Part shown: in pieces, positions 15,805 to 25,407 of the stretch | Numbering within the stretch: the stretch's first letter is position 1 | How the letters are laid out: the number at the start of each line of letters is the position of its first letter | NCBI GenBank assembly: GCA_037446395.1 | Contig: JBBIIP010000006.1 | Location: 1 to 64,000, forward strand | Direction: 5' to 3' | DNA: 64,000 nt | Source: JAAYJT01 sp037446395 | GTDB taxonomy: Bacteria > Bacteroidota > Bacteroidia > Bacteroidales > JAAYJT01 | The notes under the pieces: generated by a model | Told to the model about the DNA's origin: nothing | The model's database searches: none | What the model saw: the letters and a program-made list of their open reading frames with translations, nothing else | Position numbers and translations under genes: made by a program

Positions 15805-17169
15805 TTAGGATTTATTGATAATTCTGGCTGCCAGCACGCTCAGATCAATCCCATCAAAACTTCCTGAGCTCATCATAAGCAGGTTGCAATTTTCCCAGCT
15901 ACGTGTTAAAAGTTTGCTAATCAAGTCTTCGGAATCAGAGTAAACCATTAAATCATTACGGCCAAATGCCTCAATTATTTGCAACTGGCTTATGGGCGTG
16001 AGTTTTTTGAGTGCAATCGCATGTGGGCTGATATACACAATGGCTACATCTGCTGCATCCATACAACCTCGGTATTGGTTGAGGAAACTAAGGCTCAGGC
16101 TGCTGAAAGTATGAAGCTCCATGCAGGCCACAAGGGTTGTTGAAGGAAATTGTTCCTTAACCGCTTGCGCGGTGGCTTTGAGTTTTGAGGGTGAATGGGC
16201 GAAGTCCTTGAAAACTTTTACTTTGTCACTTGATCCGATCAATTCGAGGCGGCGCTGCGCGCCGCCGAATGAACCAATCGCATTAAAAAAAATAGGCTCA
16301 GGTATTCCAAGTGCACCACAAACCAGCCTGGCACCGGCAAGGTTTTGCATATTATGGCGGCCAAATACTTTCAATGGAATCTGCTTTCCATTCCCAAACA
16401 AATAATTAACCCCATCACTTACAAAATATTCCGGCGTATCATAAGATGCCAGCACAATATCCTTCCTGGTCTGCATTGCAATTCCAAGCACCAGAGGATC
16501 TTCCTGGTTATAAATTAGGGTGCCTCCGGGTTCAATCATATCGGCAAATAAACGAAACTGCTCAACATATTGATCAAAATCAGGAAACACATTGATGTGA
16601 TCCCAGGCAATACCACTTATCAGGGCGATGTGGGGATGATACAAATGGAATTTTGGTCTTGGATCGAAAGGTGCAGTCAGGTACTCATCCCCTTCAAACA
16701 CCATAATGGATGCATCGTCACTAATTTTCACCATCACATCAAAACCTTCAACCTGCGATCCAACCAGGTAATCGAAATTTATTCCGCTCTGTTTCAGCAC
16801 ATGCATGATCATGGCTGTGATGGTCGTTTTACCGTGGCTGCCTCCAATCACAACACGCGTTTTGCTGCGCGAATGTTCATAAAGAAACTCAGGAAAAGAA
16901 TAGACCTTGACACCCAACCTCATTGCCTCTAACAGTTCAGGATTTTCTTTGCGTGCGTGCATACCTACTATCACTGTATCAAGCCCTGAATGAATTTTTT
17001 CGGAATACCAGCCTTCTTTTTCCGGTAGAATTCCTGATACCTGAAGGCGCGACCGGGCGGGATCGAAAATTTCATCATCAGACCCGGTCACAATATGGCC
17101 TTTGCTTTTCAAAGCGATAGCCAGGTTGTGCATCACAGCACCTCCGATGGCAATGAAGTGATAATTCAT
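15805..17169 (-). CDS. mpl: UDP-N-acetylmuramate:L-alanyl-gamma-D-glutamyl-meso-diaminopimelate ligase
   Basis: Protein of 454 residues, typical for Mpl. It joins tripeptide recovered from peptidoglycan turnover to UDP-MurNAc. The Mur-ligase P-loop GGSHGKTTIT is at residues 109-118 and FEGDEYLTAPFDPRPKF, the Mpl-specific variant of the metal-binding loop, follows near residue 155. The downstream FGRHNMQNLAGA and DFAHSPSKLKAT motifs mark the central and C-terminal domains. Presence of Mpl implies meso-DAP peptidoglycan and murein recycling, in line with namZ at 20980 and dapF at 61554. Confidence 0.95.
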   Translation of the reverse strand: MNYHFIAIGGAVMHNLAIALKSKGHIVTGSDDEIFDPARSRLQVSGILPEKEGWYSEKIHSGLDTVIVGMHARKENPELLEAMRLGVKVYSFPEFLYEHSRSKTRVVIGGSHGKTTITAMIMHVLKQSGINFDYLVGSQVEGFDVMVKISDDASIMVFEGDEYLTAPFDPRPKFHLYHPHIALISGIAWDHINVFPDFDQYVEQFRLFADMIEPGGTLIYNQEDPLVLGIAMQTRKDIVLASYDTPEYFVSDGVNYLFGNGKQIPLKVFGRHNMQNLAGARLVCGALGIPEPIFFNAIGSFGGAQRRLELIGSSDKVKVFKDFAHSPSKLKATAQAVKEQFPSTTLVACMELHTFSSLSLSFLNQYRGCMDAADVAIVYISPHAIALKKLTPISQLQIIEAFGRNDLMVYSDSEDLISKLLTRSWENCNLLMMSSGSFDGIDLSVLAARIINKS

Positions 17170-17295
17170 ACAAATAGATGTTTCGGCCAGACAGCAAAAA
17201 TAGTCATTGAATCCTATGATTGATTAAAACGTTTGAAAACCTAAGAAAGATTATCGGTTTATGCGATGATTTTCAAATTCACCCGGCACATTCAA

Positions 17296-17303
17296 TAAAT
17301 TTG
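17296..17303 (+). promoter_or_regulatory. Possible -7 promoter element for the RNA methyltransferase gene
   Basis: TAAATTTG at this position matches TAnnTTTG; the ATG follows 19 bp later. The -33 region (TTTC near 17271) is only a partial match. Confidence 0.35.
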
Positions 17304-17322
17304 CGCAAATAATATCGAATCA

Positions 17323-18435
17323 ATGATAAGGCTCAAAACCGGCTGTGTTGAAAACTGCCCTGCATGCCATCATCGCCGCCTCTCGATGGAGGAGAGTCTT
17401 CATCAGAAACAACAGTGGCTCATAAAACGAATACCGGCTCATGCAAATATTATTTCACCAGTAGTTAGTGTGGCAGAGAACCAGCGTTGGCATTATCGAA
17501 AAAAAGTGTGCCTGGCAGCAGAATATATTGGGGGCAAATGGAATATAGGCCTGAGAAAGCGCGACGAGATCATCCCAATACATCAATGCCCTGTGCATCA
17601 CGAACTTGTAAACCAAACCATCAATTTGCTTTGCACCCGGATGCCAAAACCCGAAGAATTTCCCTTGGCGTTTTTTATGCAGTCAGGAGGTCAAGTAACC
17701 CTAGTATTAAAAAGCAAGACTCTCCCCAAGTTGGGATGGTTAGATCAGCAGGCAATTACTCATTTGCAACACAATGGAGTTGAAGGTTTTTGGCTTCACC
17801 TTCACCCCAGCGCAGGCAAGAAGGTCACGGGCAAAGGTGGCTGGCACCTTGTGTTTGGCAAGCCGCGATCAGCCACCGCAGATGGCCTGGTTTACGGGCC
17901 GGCATCCTTTGCCCAGGTATTGCCTGAGCTTCATGTCGCTTCACTTAAGATGGCTTTTGACTTTCTGAAGCCTGATATAAACTCAATGGTTGTTGATCTT
18001 TATAGCGGAACAGGGGCAACACTAAAGCGATGGCACAGTGCCGGGGCTGGCTGTGTGGGGGTTGAACTTGGAGGCGAAGCTATTGAATGCGCTGCCATCA
18101 ATGTGCCGCAAGCGATTTTGTTTCGGGGAACATGCTCACAGCGCCTTCCTCAAGTGAATATTATAGCAGAAAATGCCAGGAAGCAGGGCAAGGTTTTACT
18201 GCTTTATGTAAATCCTCCGCGAACCGGACTTGAGCCAGCAGTCACAGAATGGATCGCCACAACTTTGTCACCCACACGCCTGGCATATCTTTCGTGCAGT
18301 GCAGGCACTCTTCAGAGGGATCTAGGTACGTTGTTACAGAACGGCCTCAGGGTAATCCGTATCATTCCGTTCGATTTTTTCCCGCAGACCCTGCATCTCG
18401 AAATGCTCGCGCTGCTCGGGAACCAACAGCCATAG
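17323..18435 (+). CDS. TrmA/RlmD-family RNA (uracil-5-)-methyltransferase
   Basis: Protein of 370 residues. A Cys-rich N terminus (CVENCPACHHR, and a further Cys in HQCPVHH) fits the [4Fe-4S] site found in RlmD-type enzymes. The C-terminal methyltransferase domain has the SAM motif VVDLYSGTGATLKRW near residue 223, NPPRTGLEP near 292 and the catalytic Cys325 in YLSCSAGTLQRDL, where the family usually reads SCNPATLxRDL. It methylates C5 of a uridine in rRNA or tRNA; the exact target cannot be assigned. It lacks an obvious N-terminal TRAM domain, being shorter than RlmD of Proteobacteria. It is divergent from mpl. Confidence 0.88.
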   Translation: MIRLKTGCVENCPACHHRRLSMEESLHQKQQWLIKRIPAHANIISPVVSVAENQRWHYRKKVCLAAEYIGGKWNIGLRKRDEIIPIHQCPVHHELVNQTINLLCTRMPKPEEFPLAFFMQSGGQVTLVLKSKTLPKLGWLDQQAITHLQHNGVEGFWLHLHPSAGKKVTGKGGWHLVFGKPRSATADGLVYGPASFAQVLPELHVASLKMAFDFLKPDINSMVVDLYSGTGATLKRWHSAGAGCVGVELGGEAIECAAINVPQAILFRGTCSQRLPQVNIIAENARKQGKVLLLYVNPPRTGLEPAVTEWIATTLSPTRLAYLSCSAGTLQRDLGTLLQNGLRVIRIIPFDFFPQTLHLEMLALLGNQQP

Positions 18436-18582
18436 CAAATCACTTAATAAGCCATTATAATGATAGCCTGATGCTCTACCCCTTTTAACAAATATATTTT
18501 CCTAAAGGAATAATGGTTAATTTAGTTGCAAATTCTGACACAAAAGATAGTCTGAATTTTATTCATCAAAATAATGTTATTC

Positions 18583-19605
18583 ATGAAAAAATATCTGATT
18601 GCTTTATTGCTCGTGGTGCTACACCTACCACTTCTTGCCCAAACTGTCAAGAAAATCACAATTCCTGATATAGAGGGTTTTGTGACATTGAAAGGTGATT
18701 TTCATCTCCATTCAGTGTTTTCAGATGGTTACGTATGGCCTACAATTCGTATAGACGAGGCGGTGCGCGAAGGAATTGATGTAATTGCAATTACCGACCA
18801 CATTGAATATCGCCCCCACCTGAGCGATGTGCCATCAGACCATAACCGCTCTCACGACATTGCAAAACCGTATGCCGATAAAAAGGGTATTCTCCTTGTT
18901 AAAGGATCAGAAATCACCCGATCCATGCCTCCGGGACACTTTAATGCACTTTTTGTGACAGACTCACCGGCACTTGCCAAAGACGATTTTAAGGCTGTGA
19001 TGAAAGAGGTTAAAAAGCAAGGGGGGTTTGTCATTTGGAACCATCCGGGATGGAAAGCCCAACAGCCCGATACGACCAAGTGGTTCGAGATGCACACCTG
19101 GCTTTATGAAAATGGGATTTTGAACGGCATTGAGATCTATAACGAAAAAGAATACTACCCGGTCGTATTCGATTGGGCGCTTCAAAAAAAGCTCACCATT
19201 TTTGCGAATTCCGACAGCCATATTCCAACCGCCATGAACTACGACCTGGTAAACTCACATCGCCCTGTAACCCTGGTTTTTGCAAAAGGTCGCACTGAAG
19301 CAGATGTAAAAGATGCCCTTTTTGAAGGGCGAACGGTGTCTTTCGCTGAAAATTCTGTAAGGGGCCGCCAAGAATGGCTGAACCCACTTTTTTGGGCTTG
19401 CATCAAACAATATCCTAAGGCCGGCAAGGTAGAGTTTATTAATGTTTCAGGGATAGACCTTGTGATAGAATATAATACTGACAAACTGCTCAAAACCATC
19501 ATACTGTCCGAAGGAAAGAATACAACTTTTATGAAAGGCACTGTCTTAAAAATCAAAAACTTTGAAACAGCACCCGGCAAAAGTCTTGAAGTGATTGTTG
19601 AATAG
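18583..19605 (+). CDS. Exported PHP-domain phosphoesterase (Sb-PDE-like)
   Basis: Protein of 340 residues with a signal peptide ending near LLAQ. The PHP metal-binding motifs are clear: GDFHLHSVFSDG near residue 43, ITDHIEY near 72, IWNHPGW near 150 and NSDSHIP near 212. These are the His and Asp ligands of a trinuclear metal site that hydrolyses phosphate esters. An ATG three codons earlier (18574) is also possible. Related Bacteroidota proteins have been called Sb-PDE-family phosphodiesterases. The substrate is unknown; export suggests an extracytoplasmic phosphodiester. Confidence 0.85.
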   Translation: MKKYLIALLLVVLHLPLLAQTVKKITIPDIEGFVTLKGDFHLHSVFSDGYVWPTIRIDEAVREGIDVIAITDHIEYRPHLSDVPSDHNRSHDIAKPYADKKGILLVKGSEITRSMPPGHFNALFVTDSPALAKDDFKAVMKEVKKQGGFVIWNHPGWKAQQPDTTKWFEMHTWLYENGILNGIEIYNEKEYYPVVFDWALQKKLTIFANSDSHIPTAMNYDLVNSHRPVTLVFAKGRTEADVKDALFEGRTVSFAENSVRGRQEWLNPLFWACIKQYPKAGKVEFINVSGIDLVIEYNTDKLLKTIILSEGKNTTFMKGTVLKIKNFETAPGKSLEVIVE

Positions 19606-19701
19606 TATGCAAATGCACTGCCAAATTTTGTTTGCACATCCACACATCTTTATTAAATTTTAGGGGGCGGATTGCACAGCTTGTAGTTTGGATGGATTTG
19701 T

Positions 19702-20946
19702 TTATTCGATCCTGATAGCTTTCACGGGAGTAATTGAGGTGATAACCAGGGAAGGAACAATCAATGTCAAAGTGCTGATGACAAGAACGCACAGGTTCAA
19801 TAATAGAATTAACAACCAATTGATATCAATCGGAACAGAAGAAATATAATACGATTCCTGGTTCAGGCTGATGATGCTAAAATGCTTTTGGACAAAAGCA
19901 AGAGTAAGCCCCAATAAATTTCCCCAAAACATCCCTTTCAGGGTGATGGTCGCTGCAACCAGTACAAAGACTTTCCTGATATTACGGTTTTCATATCCGA
20001 GTGCTTTAAAGACACCTATGGTATTTGTTTTTTCCAGTATAATAATCAGCAGGGCCGATATGATGGTGATGATCGCCACCAAAGTCATTAAAACAAGCAC
20101 GATGATCACATTCATATCCTGAAGCTTTAGCCAATCGAAAATTTGTGGGTAAATTTCCTTGACAGATTGTGCATTCAGGTCATATCCCACGAGTTTGTAT
20201 ACCTTATCGGTCATAGAATCAAGTTGGTTGTAATTTCGTACCAATACCTCTAACCCACCAACCTGGTTTTCACTCCAGGTATTCAGTCGTTGGATAATGC
20301 GTATGTCGCAGATAACAAACACTTTATCGAACTCATCTAGGCCGGTTTCATAAATTCCTTCCACAGTAAATTTACGTACCCGGATTTGGTCATCAATAAT
20401 AAAATACATCCTTACCTCATCCTCTATTTTCAGGCGTAACAGGTTGGCCTGTTTTTGTGAGATAAGAATCCCGTGCGAGGCAACAGTATCCATAAGTTGC
20501 AGCACGGTGCCTGCATTCAGTTTTTCCGAAAAAAACGACCAATCGAAATCCCTGTCAACCCCTTTAAGCACCACGCCATGGATATCGTATTCCGTGCGAA
20601 TAATTCCAGGTTTGGTGACAAAAACCTGTACATTCCTGACTTCAGGATCATTTATCAACTCGCTGACAAAAGGTTGATTCCTCTCAATAGGGAGCGGCTC
20701 ATAACTCACATTGCTATCGAAACTGGTAATTTGAACATGGCCTCCAAAGCCTATAACTTTTTCCCGAATTTCGTTTTGAAATCCTGTGATGATGGCCAAA
20801 GCAATAATCATCACGGCAATGGCCAAAGCAACGGCAGCAATTGCAATCCGGATAATGGGCTTGGATGCACCTCTCAAAGCTTTTCCGGAAAATTTACCTG
20901 CAAGAAAAAATTCCAGTTTCAAGGAAGAAATGATGTTAATTTGCAA
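19702..20946 (-). CDS. LolC/LolE-like ABC transporter permease (FtsX superfamily)
   Basis: Protein of 414 residues with one N-terminal membrane helix (about residues 30-55), a large periplasmic domain and three C-terminal helices, the MacB/FtsX layout of lipoprotein-releasing permeases. The NTIGVFKALGYENRNIRKVF segment near residue 310 is the coupling region typical of LolC/E. The first codon is not ATG: the frame offers TTG at 20946 and TTG at 20922, and a -7-like TAGATTTG (reverse strand, 20944-20951) overlaps the first, so 20922 may be the true start. No LolD ATPase is adjacent. It is divergent from the namZ-like gene. Confidence 0.88.
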   Translation of the reverse strand: MQINIISSLKLEFFLAGKFSGKALRGASKPIIRIAIAAVALAIAVMIIALAIITGFQNEIREKVIGFGGHVQITSFDSNVSYEPLPIERNQPFVSELINDPEVRNVQVFVTKPGIIRTEYDIHGVVLKGVDRDFDWSFFSEKLNAGTVLQLMDTVASHGILISQKQANLLRLKIEDEVRMYFIIDDQIRVRKFTVEGIYETGLDEFDKVFVICDIRIIQRLNTWSENQVGGLEVLVRNYNQLDSMTDKVYKLVGYDLNAQSVKEIYPQIFDWLKLQDMNVIIVLVLMTLVAIITIISALLIIILEKTNTIGVFKALGYENRNIRKVFVLVAATITLKGMFWGNLLGLTLAFVQKHFSIISLNQESYYISSVPIDINWLLILLLNLCVLVISTLTLIVPSLVITSITPVKAIRIE

Positions 20947-20979
20947 ATCTAACGATTAATATTTAGCAATTCTTCTGAT

Positions 20980-22179
20980 ATGAAAGAATCATTTGCACTT
21001 TTTTTCATCATGCTACTGATGGTTTCATGCTCCGTGGCAGTGAACAAAAATACACCCCAACCTCACACCCAATCAAATGAGAATGTGATCACCGGCGCAG
21101 AAAGAACTGATAAATATGTGCCAATTTTAAAAAATAAGAATATTGCCGTAGCTGCCAATCACACCTCAACCGTAGGTGGCAAGCATCTTGTTGACACCTT
21201 GCTCGGGCTGGGTGTGAAGGTTAAAATAATATTCTCGCCCGAACACGGGTTTCGGGGCGATGCCGATGCAGGAGCGGATGTAGCAGAAGGTGTTGACCTA
21301 AAAACCGGTATTACTGTGGTCTCCCTGTATGGCAAAAAGAAAAAACCTGAACCGGCAGATCTGGTTGGGATTGATTTAGTGGTGTTCGATATTCAAGATG
21401 TTGGGGTTCGATTCTACACCTATATCAGTACCATGACCTATATTATGGAGGCATGTGCTGAGTCAGGAATCCCGTTAATCATACTCGACCGGCCAAACCC
21501 AAATGGATTCTATGTTGATGGCCCGGTGCTGGCAACTGGATATGAATCCTTTGTGGGCCTTCATCCTGTACCTGTTGTGTATGGCATGACAATTGGCGAA
21601 TACGCCATGATGGTAAACGGAGAGGGTTGGCTAAAAAGTGCGAAGTGCGACCTAAGAATTATTACGCTGTTGAACTATACGCACTCTACTCTTTATAAAC
21701 TACCTGTCAAACCCTCTCCCAACCTGCCGACGATGGAATCGGTCTATCTCTATCCATCGCTCTGCTTCTTTGAAGGCACCATGATGAGTGTAGGAAGAGG
21801 AACCACCAAGCCTTTTCAATGGATAGGGCATCCCGATTATCATGCGGGCAACATCCGCTTTACACCAAAAAGCACTCCGGGATCCGCCATCAACCCTGTG
21901 CTGATAGGCAAAGAATGCAAGGGGTTCGATTACACCGTTTTTGCCGATACCATTCTTAAAGAGAAAAGACTGTTACTTGAGCCACTGATACAAGCTGCAG
22001 GCTTTTTCGGTGATAACCCAAAATTTTTCAACAATTACTTCAATACACTCGCGGGCAGTGGAACCCTTCAACAACAAATAAAATCCGGTTTGAGTTACGA
22101 AGAAATAAAAAGACAATGGGATGAAAAACTGCGCGATTTTCATCGCATCCGAAAAAAGTACCTTTTATATCCCGACTAG
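20980..22179 (+). CDS. namZ: Exo-beta-N-acetylmuramidase NamZ (DUF1343, GH171)
   Basis: Lipoprotein of 399 residues with lipobox MVSC (Cys17). The DUF1343 body contains VAANHTSTV near residue 59, FSPEHGFRGDADAG near 88, FDIQDVGVRFYTYISTM near 137 and DRPNPNGFYVDGPVL near 168, with ESVYLYPSLCFFEGT further on. Members of this family release MurNAc from the non-reducing end of glycan strands, a step of cell-wall salvage. Envelope location, and mpl 4 kb away, support a role in peptidoglycan recycling. Confidence 0.9.
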   Translation: MKESFALFFIMLLMVSCSVAVNKNTPQPHTQSNENVITGAERTDKYVPILKNKNIAVAANHTSTVGGKHLVDTLLGLGVKVKIIFSPEHGFRGDADAGADVAEGVDLKTGITVVSLYGKKKKPEPADLVGIDLVVFDIQDVGVRFYTYISTMTYIMEACAESGIPLIILDRPNPNGFYVDGPVLATGYESFVGLHPVPVVYGMTIGEYAMMVNGEGWLKSAKCDLRIITLLNYTHSTLYKLPVKPSPNLPTMESVYLYPSLCFFEGTMMSVGRGTTKPFQWIGHPDYHAGNIRFTPKSTPGSAINPVLIGKECKGFDYTVFADTILKEKRLLLEPLIQAAGFFGDNPKFFNNYFNTLAGSGTLQQQIKSGLSYEEIKRQWDEKLRDFHRIRKKYLLYPD

Positions 22180-23013
22180 TTACAGTTTTTTGCCTGCCGA
22201 TTTCTGAAACCTCTATTTATCTCCTTTGCTTTATTCCACAATACATTGGCGGTCATGCATGCATTGCTGATAGTTTTTGATTTTGTATAATTCTACAACC
22301 CAAAAGGTAAGCGAATCAACTTGCGGATTCATGGAGAATCCGATAGTCACTAAGAGGATACAAATCCCTGTTTTACGGATTCCTCATGCGCCGGATGTAA
22401 CATGCCTAAAGGTCTTGGTATGGTCAGAGTTTGCATGCGAGATGTATGGAAGGATATACACAAAACTATTATTTAATAAAATCGGTTGCCATGGTCGTTT
22501 CTTCGTTTGCACAATGGCTTGCCCGGGCATTAGGCCGGATTGATCCAGAAATCAATATCATTACACATCATTGATGCCTTAGAGTTGGTGAATCTGCTCT
22601 GCAAACATGAAATGATTTTCGATTTATAATGTTGGTTCCTAATGCAGCGGGTTGAACCTTGAATAATTGAGATTTATGGCGACACGAAATAATACAATCT
22701 AAAGGGCAACAATCAAAAATCTGCTTTACGGTAAATTTTTTGTGGTTGATTGTAAGGTACGTAAAAATTTTCCCTTGTTTTGTTACCAATATGACAGCAG
22801 CACCCATTAATAAAGTTAGGGAACAGATTAAAACTTTAAATTATGAAAAGTTCCCGCTCATAAGAGGAAGTATTTCTTTTTTAGATGAGCCAGATGCAGC
22901 AGATAAAAAATGTCCCCCGCATTCAGACCGGACTGAAAATTTATTTAAATTTTGTCATCATTAATCGGGCAAAACACACCTATTAGAAATATCTCCACAA
23001 CTAACACAAAACA
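22180..23013. other. 834-bp region without a convincing gene
   Basis: This is the longest gene-free stretch. Short open frames exist (22277-22543 and 22740-22964, plus strand; 22568-22807, minus) but their translations are low in complexity of motif, start poorly and match no family I know. A perfect 7-bp inverted repeat, CGGATTC at 22324-22330 and GAATCCG at 22336-22342, surrounds a 5-nt loop, and CGGATTC occurs again near 22376. No tRNA fold or transposase motif was recognised. It may be a decayed gene or a long control region for the glycosyltransferase gene at 23014. Confidence 0.4.
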
Positions 23014-24525
23014 ATGAATCAAGTTTTCGATAGGTTTTTCAGTAATAAATCTTTACTAATTATATTCGTTCTTGTTTTATTTTCATTCCTGAGCACCCTG
23101 TGGAATCGTTCGATCTATATTGATGATGCCTGGTTTGGAGAGCAGGCCTATTGGTTTGCGCAAGAGGGTATCGCAAAAACAGAAACTATAAAAGACTATT
23201 TCTGGTGGGATGAGCATCTGCTTGTTTACCACAAATTGAATATTTTAATCGGAGCATTAATTGTGAAGGCCTTCGGATGGTCGGTTGATAATTTTCGATT
23301 TTTTACCCTGCTCACTTTGGCGATATTCGTTGCAATATTTATCCGCTACCTGCGATTTCATGAATCATTATACGGACGCAAGACGATTATTATTGCGGTG
23401 TTCTTTTTATGCGTCAACCCGCTCATCATTTTGCTTGGCTATACCTACCGACCTGAAATATTAGTGATGGCATTGGGGTTTATGTCCTGGATTTTTCTTG
23501 AAAAGAGTTGGAAGAATAAGCCACCCGTTTATAATTCCTTTTTCAGCGGGTTGTTTGCAGGCCTGGCATTTTTCACCCATCTCAACGGGATCATTTTTCC
23601 GCTTGCCGGAGGTTTTCTGCTACTATTTCGCAAAGATTACCGACAACTTATTTTATTTAGTTCAGGAACTCTCATCACAGCATCTCTCTTCTTTTACGAT
23701 TTGTGGCAGCCAGGGCGCTGGGAATTGTTCATTTATCAAATGCAAAACTGGCCAGATCATGTTGGAGGTAACTACCTATCGGGAAACACATTAAGGATAT
23801 TAACCAATGCTTTACTTAAACTATCGCAGGAGCATCAGCGGTTTTTCTGGAGCGATAAGGTTTGGGTGTTGTCTGCATCGTTTTTTCTTTCGTTGATACT
23901 ATCTTTTCGCACCCTTATAACACATCACAAGAACCTTTTCGTTTATTCCATCTCGCTCATTATATCGCACAATCTTTTTGGCAGCCATATAGCCGAAAGG
24001 TATATTTTATACTACCTACCCTTCATGGCAATAATTATCGCTATTGGAATCACCGAAACTTCCAAGAAAAAAATAGCCTGGCCAAAGGCCATTTTTGTAA
24101 TCTTTCTTGTGACCCAGCTAATATTTTGCTCAAAAATGGTTTATACAATCATCGCCGATAACAAAAACTACGTTGATATGCATCAGCGTATCCTTTCAAA
24201 AGTGCCAGAGCCACAATCGCTTACACTGGTTGATTATCCATTTGTTTTTAACGGGTTGAAAACCAACAATCTGATGAGTTTCAAAACATTCGAATATAAA
24301 GAGGTGACTCAAAAAGCTAAATTTGACCGGCGTAGCCTGCTGGCAGAAGCGCATCGGCTTGGTGTTAAATACGTCATCGTTGCACTTGAAAAGAGTATCA
24401 TTGAGAATAACAACTTTTATAAACTGTTCGAAGATAAAAATGCAAGCTATTACCCCTATGAAATATATTATGAGTCTGATGGTTACATTATCCTGAGGCT
24501 TACTCAGCCGGCTGCTAATCAGTGA
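23014..24525 (+). CDS. GT39/PMT-like membrane glycosyltransferase
   Basis: Protein of 503 residues with about ten membrane helices followed by a soluble C-terminal part of some 120 residues. The first extracytoplasmic loop contains the acidic motif YIDDAWFGEQAYW near residue 36, which in GT-C enzymes (protein mannosyltransferases, ArnT, GT39 and GT83) holds the catalytic Asp. Such enzymes transfer a sugar from a polyprenyl-phosphate donor to protein or lipid on the outer face of the inner membrane. The acceptor cannot be inferred. It may be transcribed alone. Confidence 0.82.
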   Translation: MNQVFDRFFSNKSLLIIFVLVLFSFLSTLWNRSIYIDDAWFGEQAYWFAQEGIAKTETIKDYFWWDEHLLVYHKLNILIGALIVKAFGWSVDNFRFFTLLTLAIFVAIFIRYLRFHESLYGRKTIIIAVFFLCVNPLIILLGYTYRPEILVMALGFMSWIFLEKSWKNKPPVYNSFFSGLFAGLAFFTHLNGIIFPLAGGFLLLFRKDYRQLILFSSGTLITASLFFYDLWQPGRWELFIYQMQNWPDHVGGNYLSGNTLRILTNALLKLSQEHQRFFWSDKVWVLSASFFLSLILSFRTLITHHKNLFVYSISLIISHNLFGSHIAERYILYYLPFMAIIIAIGITETSKKKIAWPKAIFVIFLVTQLIFCSKMVYTIIADNKNYVDMHQRILSKVPEPQSLTLVDYPFVFNGLKTNNLMSFKTFEYKEVTQKAKFDRRSLLAEAHRLGVKYVIVALEKSIIENNNFYKLFEDKNASYYPYEIYYESDGYIILRLTQPAANQ

Positions 24526-24628
24526 GTGCAATAAATTTTCATGCCTGATAAATATAATCAATTTAAGGATTTTATCCGTAGCGGCCTGATACAAGGGTTA
24601 TCTCCCCGATAAACATGCCATAATTGTC

Positions 24629-24636
24629 TATCTTTG
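24629..24636 (+). promoter_or_regulatory. Possible -7 promoter element for the CPBP/SDR operon
   Basis: TATCTTTG matches the Bacteroidota -7 consensus and lies 73 bp before the CPBP start codon; no clear TTG box at the normal distance. Confidence 0.35.
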
Positions 24637-24708
24637 ACACTCAAACTTTGCGCCCCTTTAAAGCGTTTGCTCAACCACCAACAAAAGCCAACTAAGAAAG
24701 ATACAACT

Positions 24709-25401
24709 ATGCAGCCCTACCTAATAGCGATAGCAACCGTAACACTGGTATTCCTCATTCATTTTTTTCTTTCAAAGTCAATCAGCAGTCAAAGCCCAAC
24801 AGGTTCGAAATCCGGGGATGGTGATTCAAATGTGCGTCAAGTTCTGCTCCAACGAATATTAGGTTTTCTGTTATTTGGAATAGCACCCATGGCTGCAATG
24901 CTTTTTCTTTTCGAAAAGCCATTTTATTATTACGGGTTTTCAACGATTGACCTATCAAAATCATTGTTCTGGATACCATTGCTCACAGCCATTATATTAG
25001 TTCTAAACTATGTGAATGCACGAAGCAAAGCCAACCTTCAAATGTATCCGCAGATGAGGGTTAATAAGTGGACTATCAGAATGTTGATCATCAGCGCATT
25101 ATCCTGGATGGTTTATCTGGCTGCCTATGAATTTATGTTTCGCGGATTCTTTTTGTTTGCAATCTATGAAACCCTGGGAACCACCGCAGCCATTGTTATA
25201 ACGACCTCAATTTATTCGCTGGTGCATGTACCTAAGGGTGCAAAAGAAGCGGTCGGTGCAATCCCACTGGGTATTTTATTGGGTTATCTTAGCCTAATTA
25301 CAGGTAATATTCTAATTGCCTACGTGGTGCATGTGTCCATGGCCCTGACAAATGAGTGGTTTTCGCTCAGGGCACATCCAGATATGAAAATTTTTAAATA
25401 A
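24709..25401 (+). CDS. CPBP-family intramembrane protease-like protein
   Basis: Protein of 230 residues with about six membrane helices. An open frame extends upstream to 24634 but ATG 24709 begins at the first membrane helix. The CPBP (Abi/CAAX protease) motif 1, normally Glu-Glu-x3-Arg, reads Tyr140-Glu141-x3-Arg145; motif 2 His173 is present in SIYSLVH and motif 3 His208 in HVSMALTN. Loss of one Glu of motif 1 may weaken or alter activity. The next gene, an SDR, starts 7 bp after the stop, so they share a transcript. Confidence 0.8.
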   Translation: MQPYLIAIATVTLVFLIHFFLSKSISSQSPTGSKSGDGDSNVRQVLLQRILGFLLFGIAPMAAMLFLFEKPFYYYGFSTIDLSKSLFWIPLLTAIILVLNYVNARSKANLQMYPQMRVNKWTIRMLIISALSWMVYLAAYEFMFRGFFLFAIYETLGTTAAIVITTSIYSLVHVPKGAKEAVGAIPLGILLGYLSLITGNILIAYVVHVSMALTNEWFSLRAHPDMKIFK

Positions 25402-25407
25402 AAGGTT

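Noticed and set aside
22277..22543. 88-codon plus-strand open frame in the large gap
   Set aside because: No recognisable motif, no start-site signal, and a cysteine/arginine mix typical of chance translation.
22740..22964. 74-codon plus-strand open frame ending before the glycosyltransferase gene
   Set aside because: Non-ATG start, no motif, and no sign of coding bias that I can see; kept only as part of the gap description.
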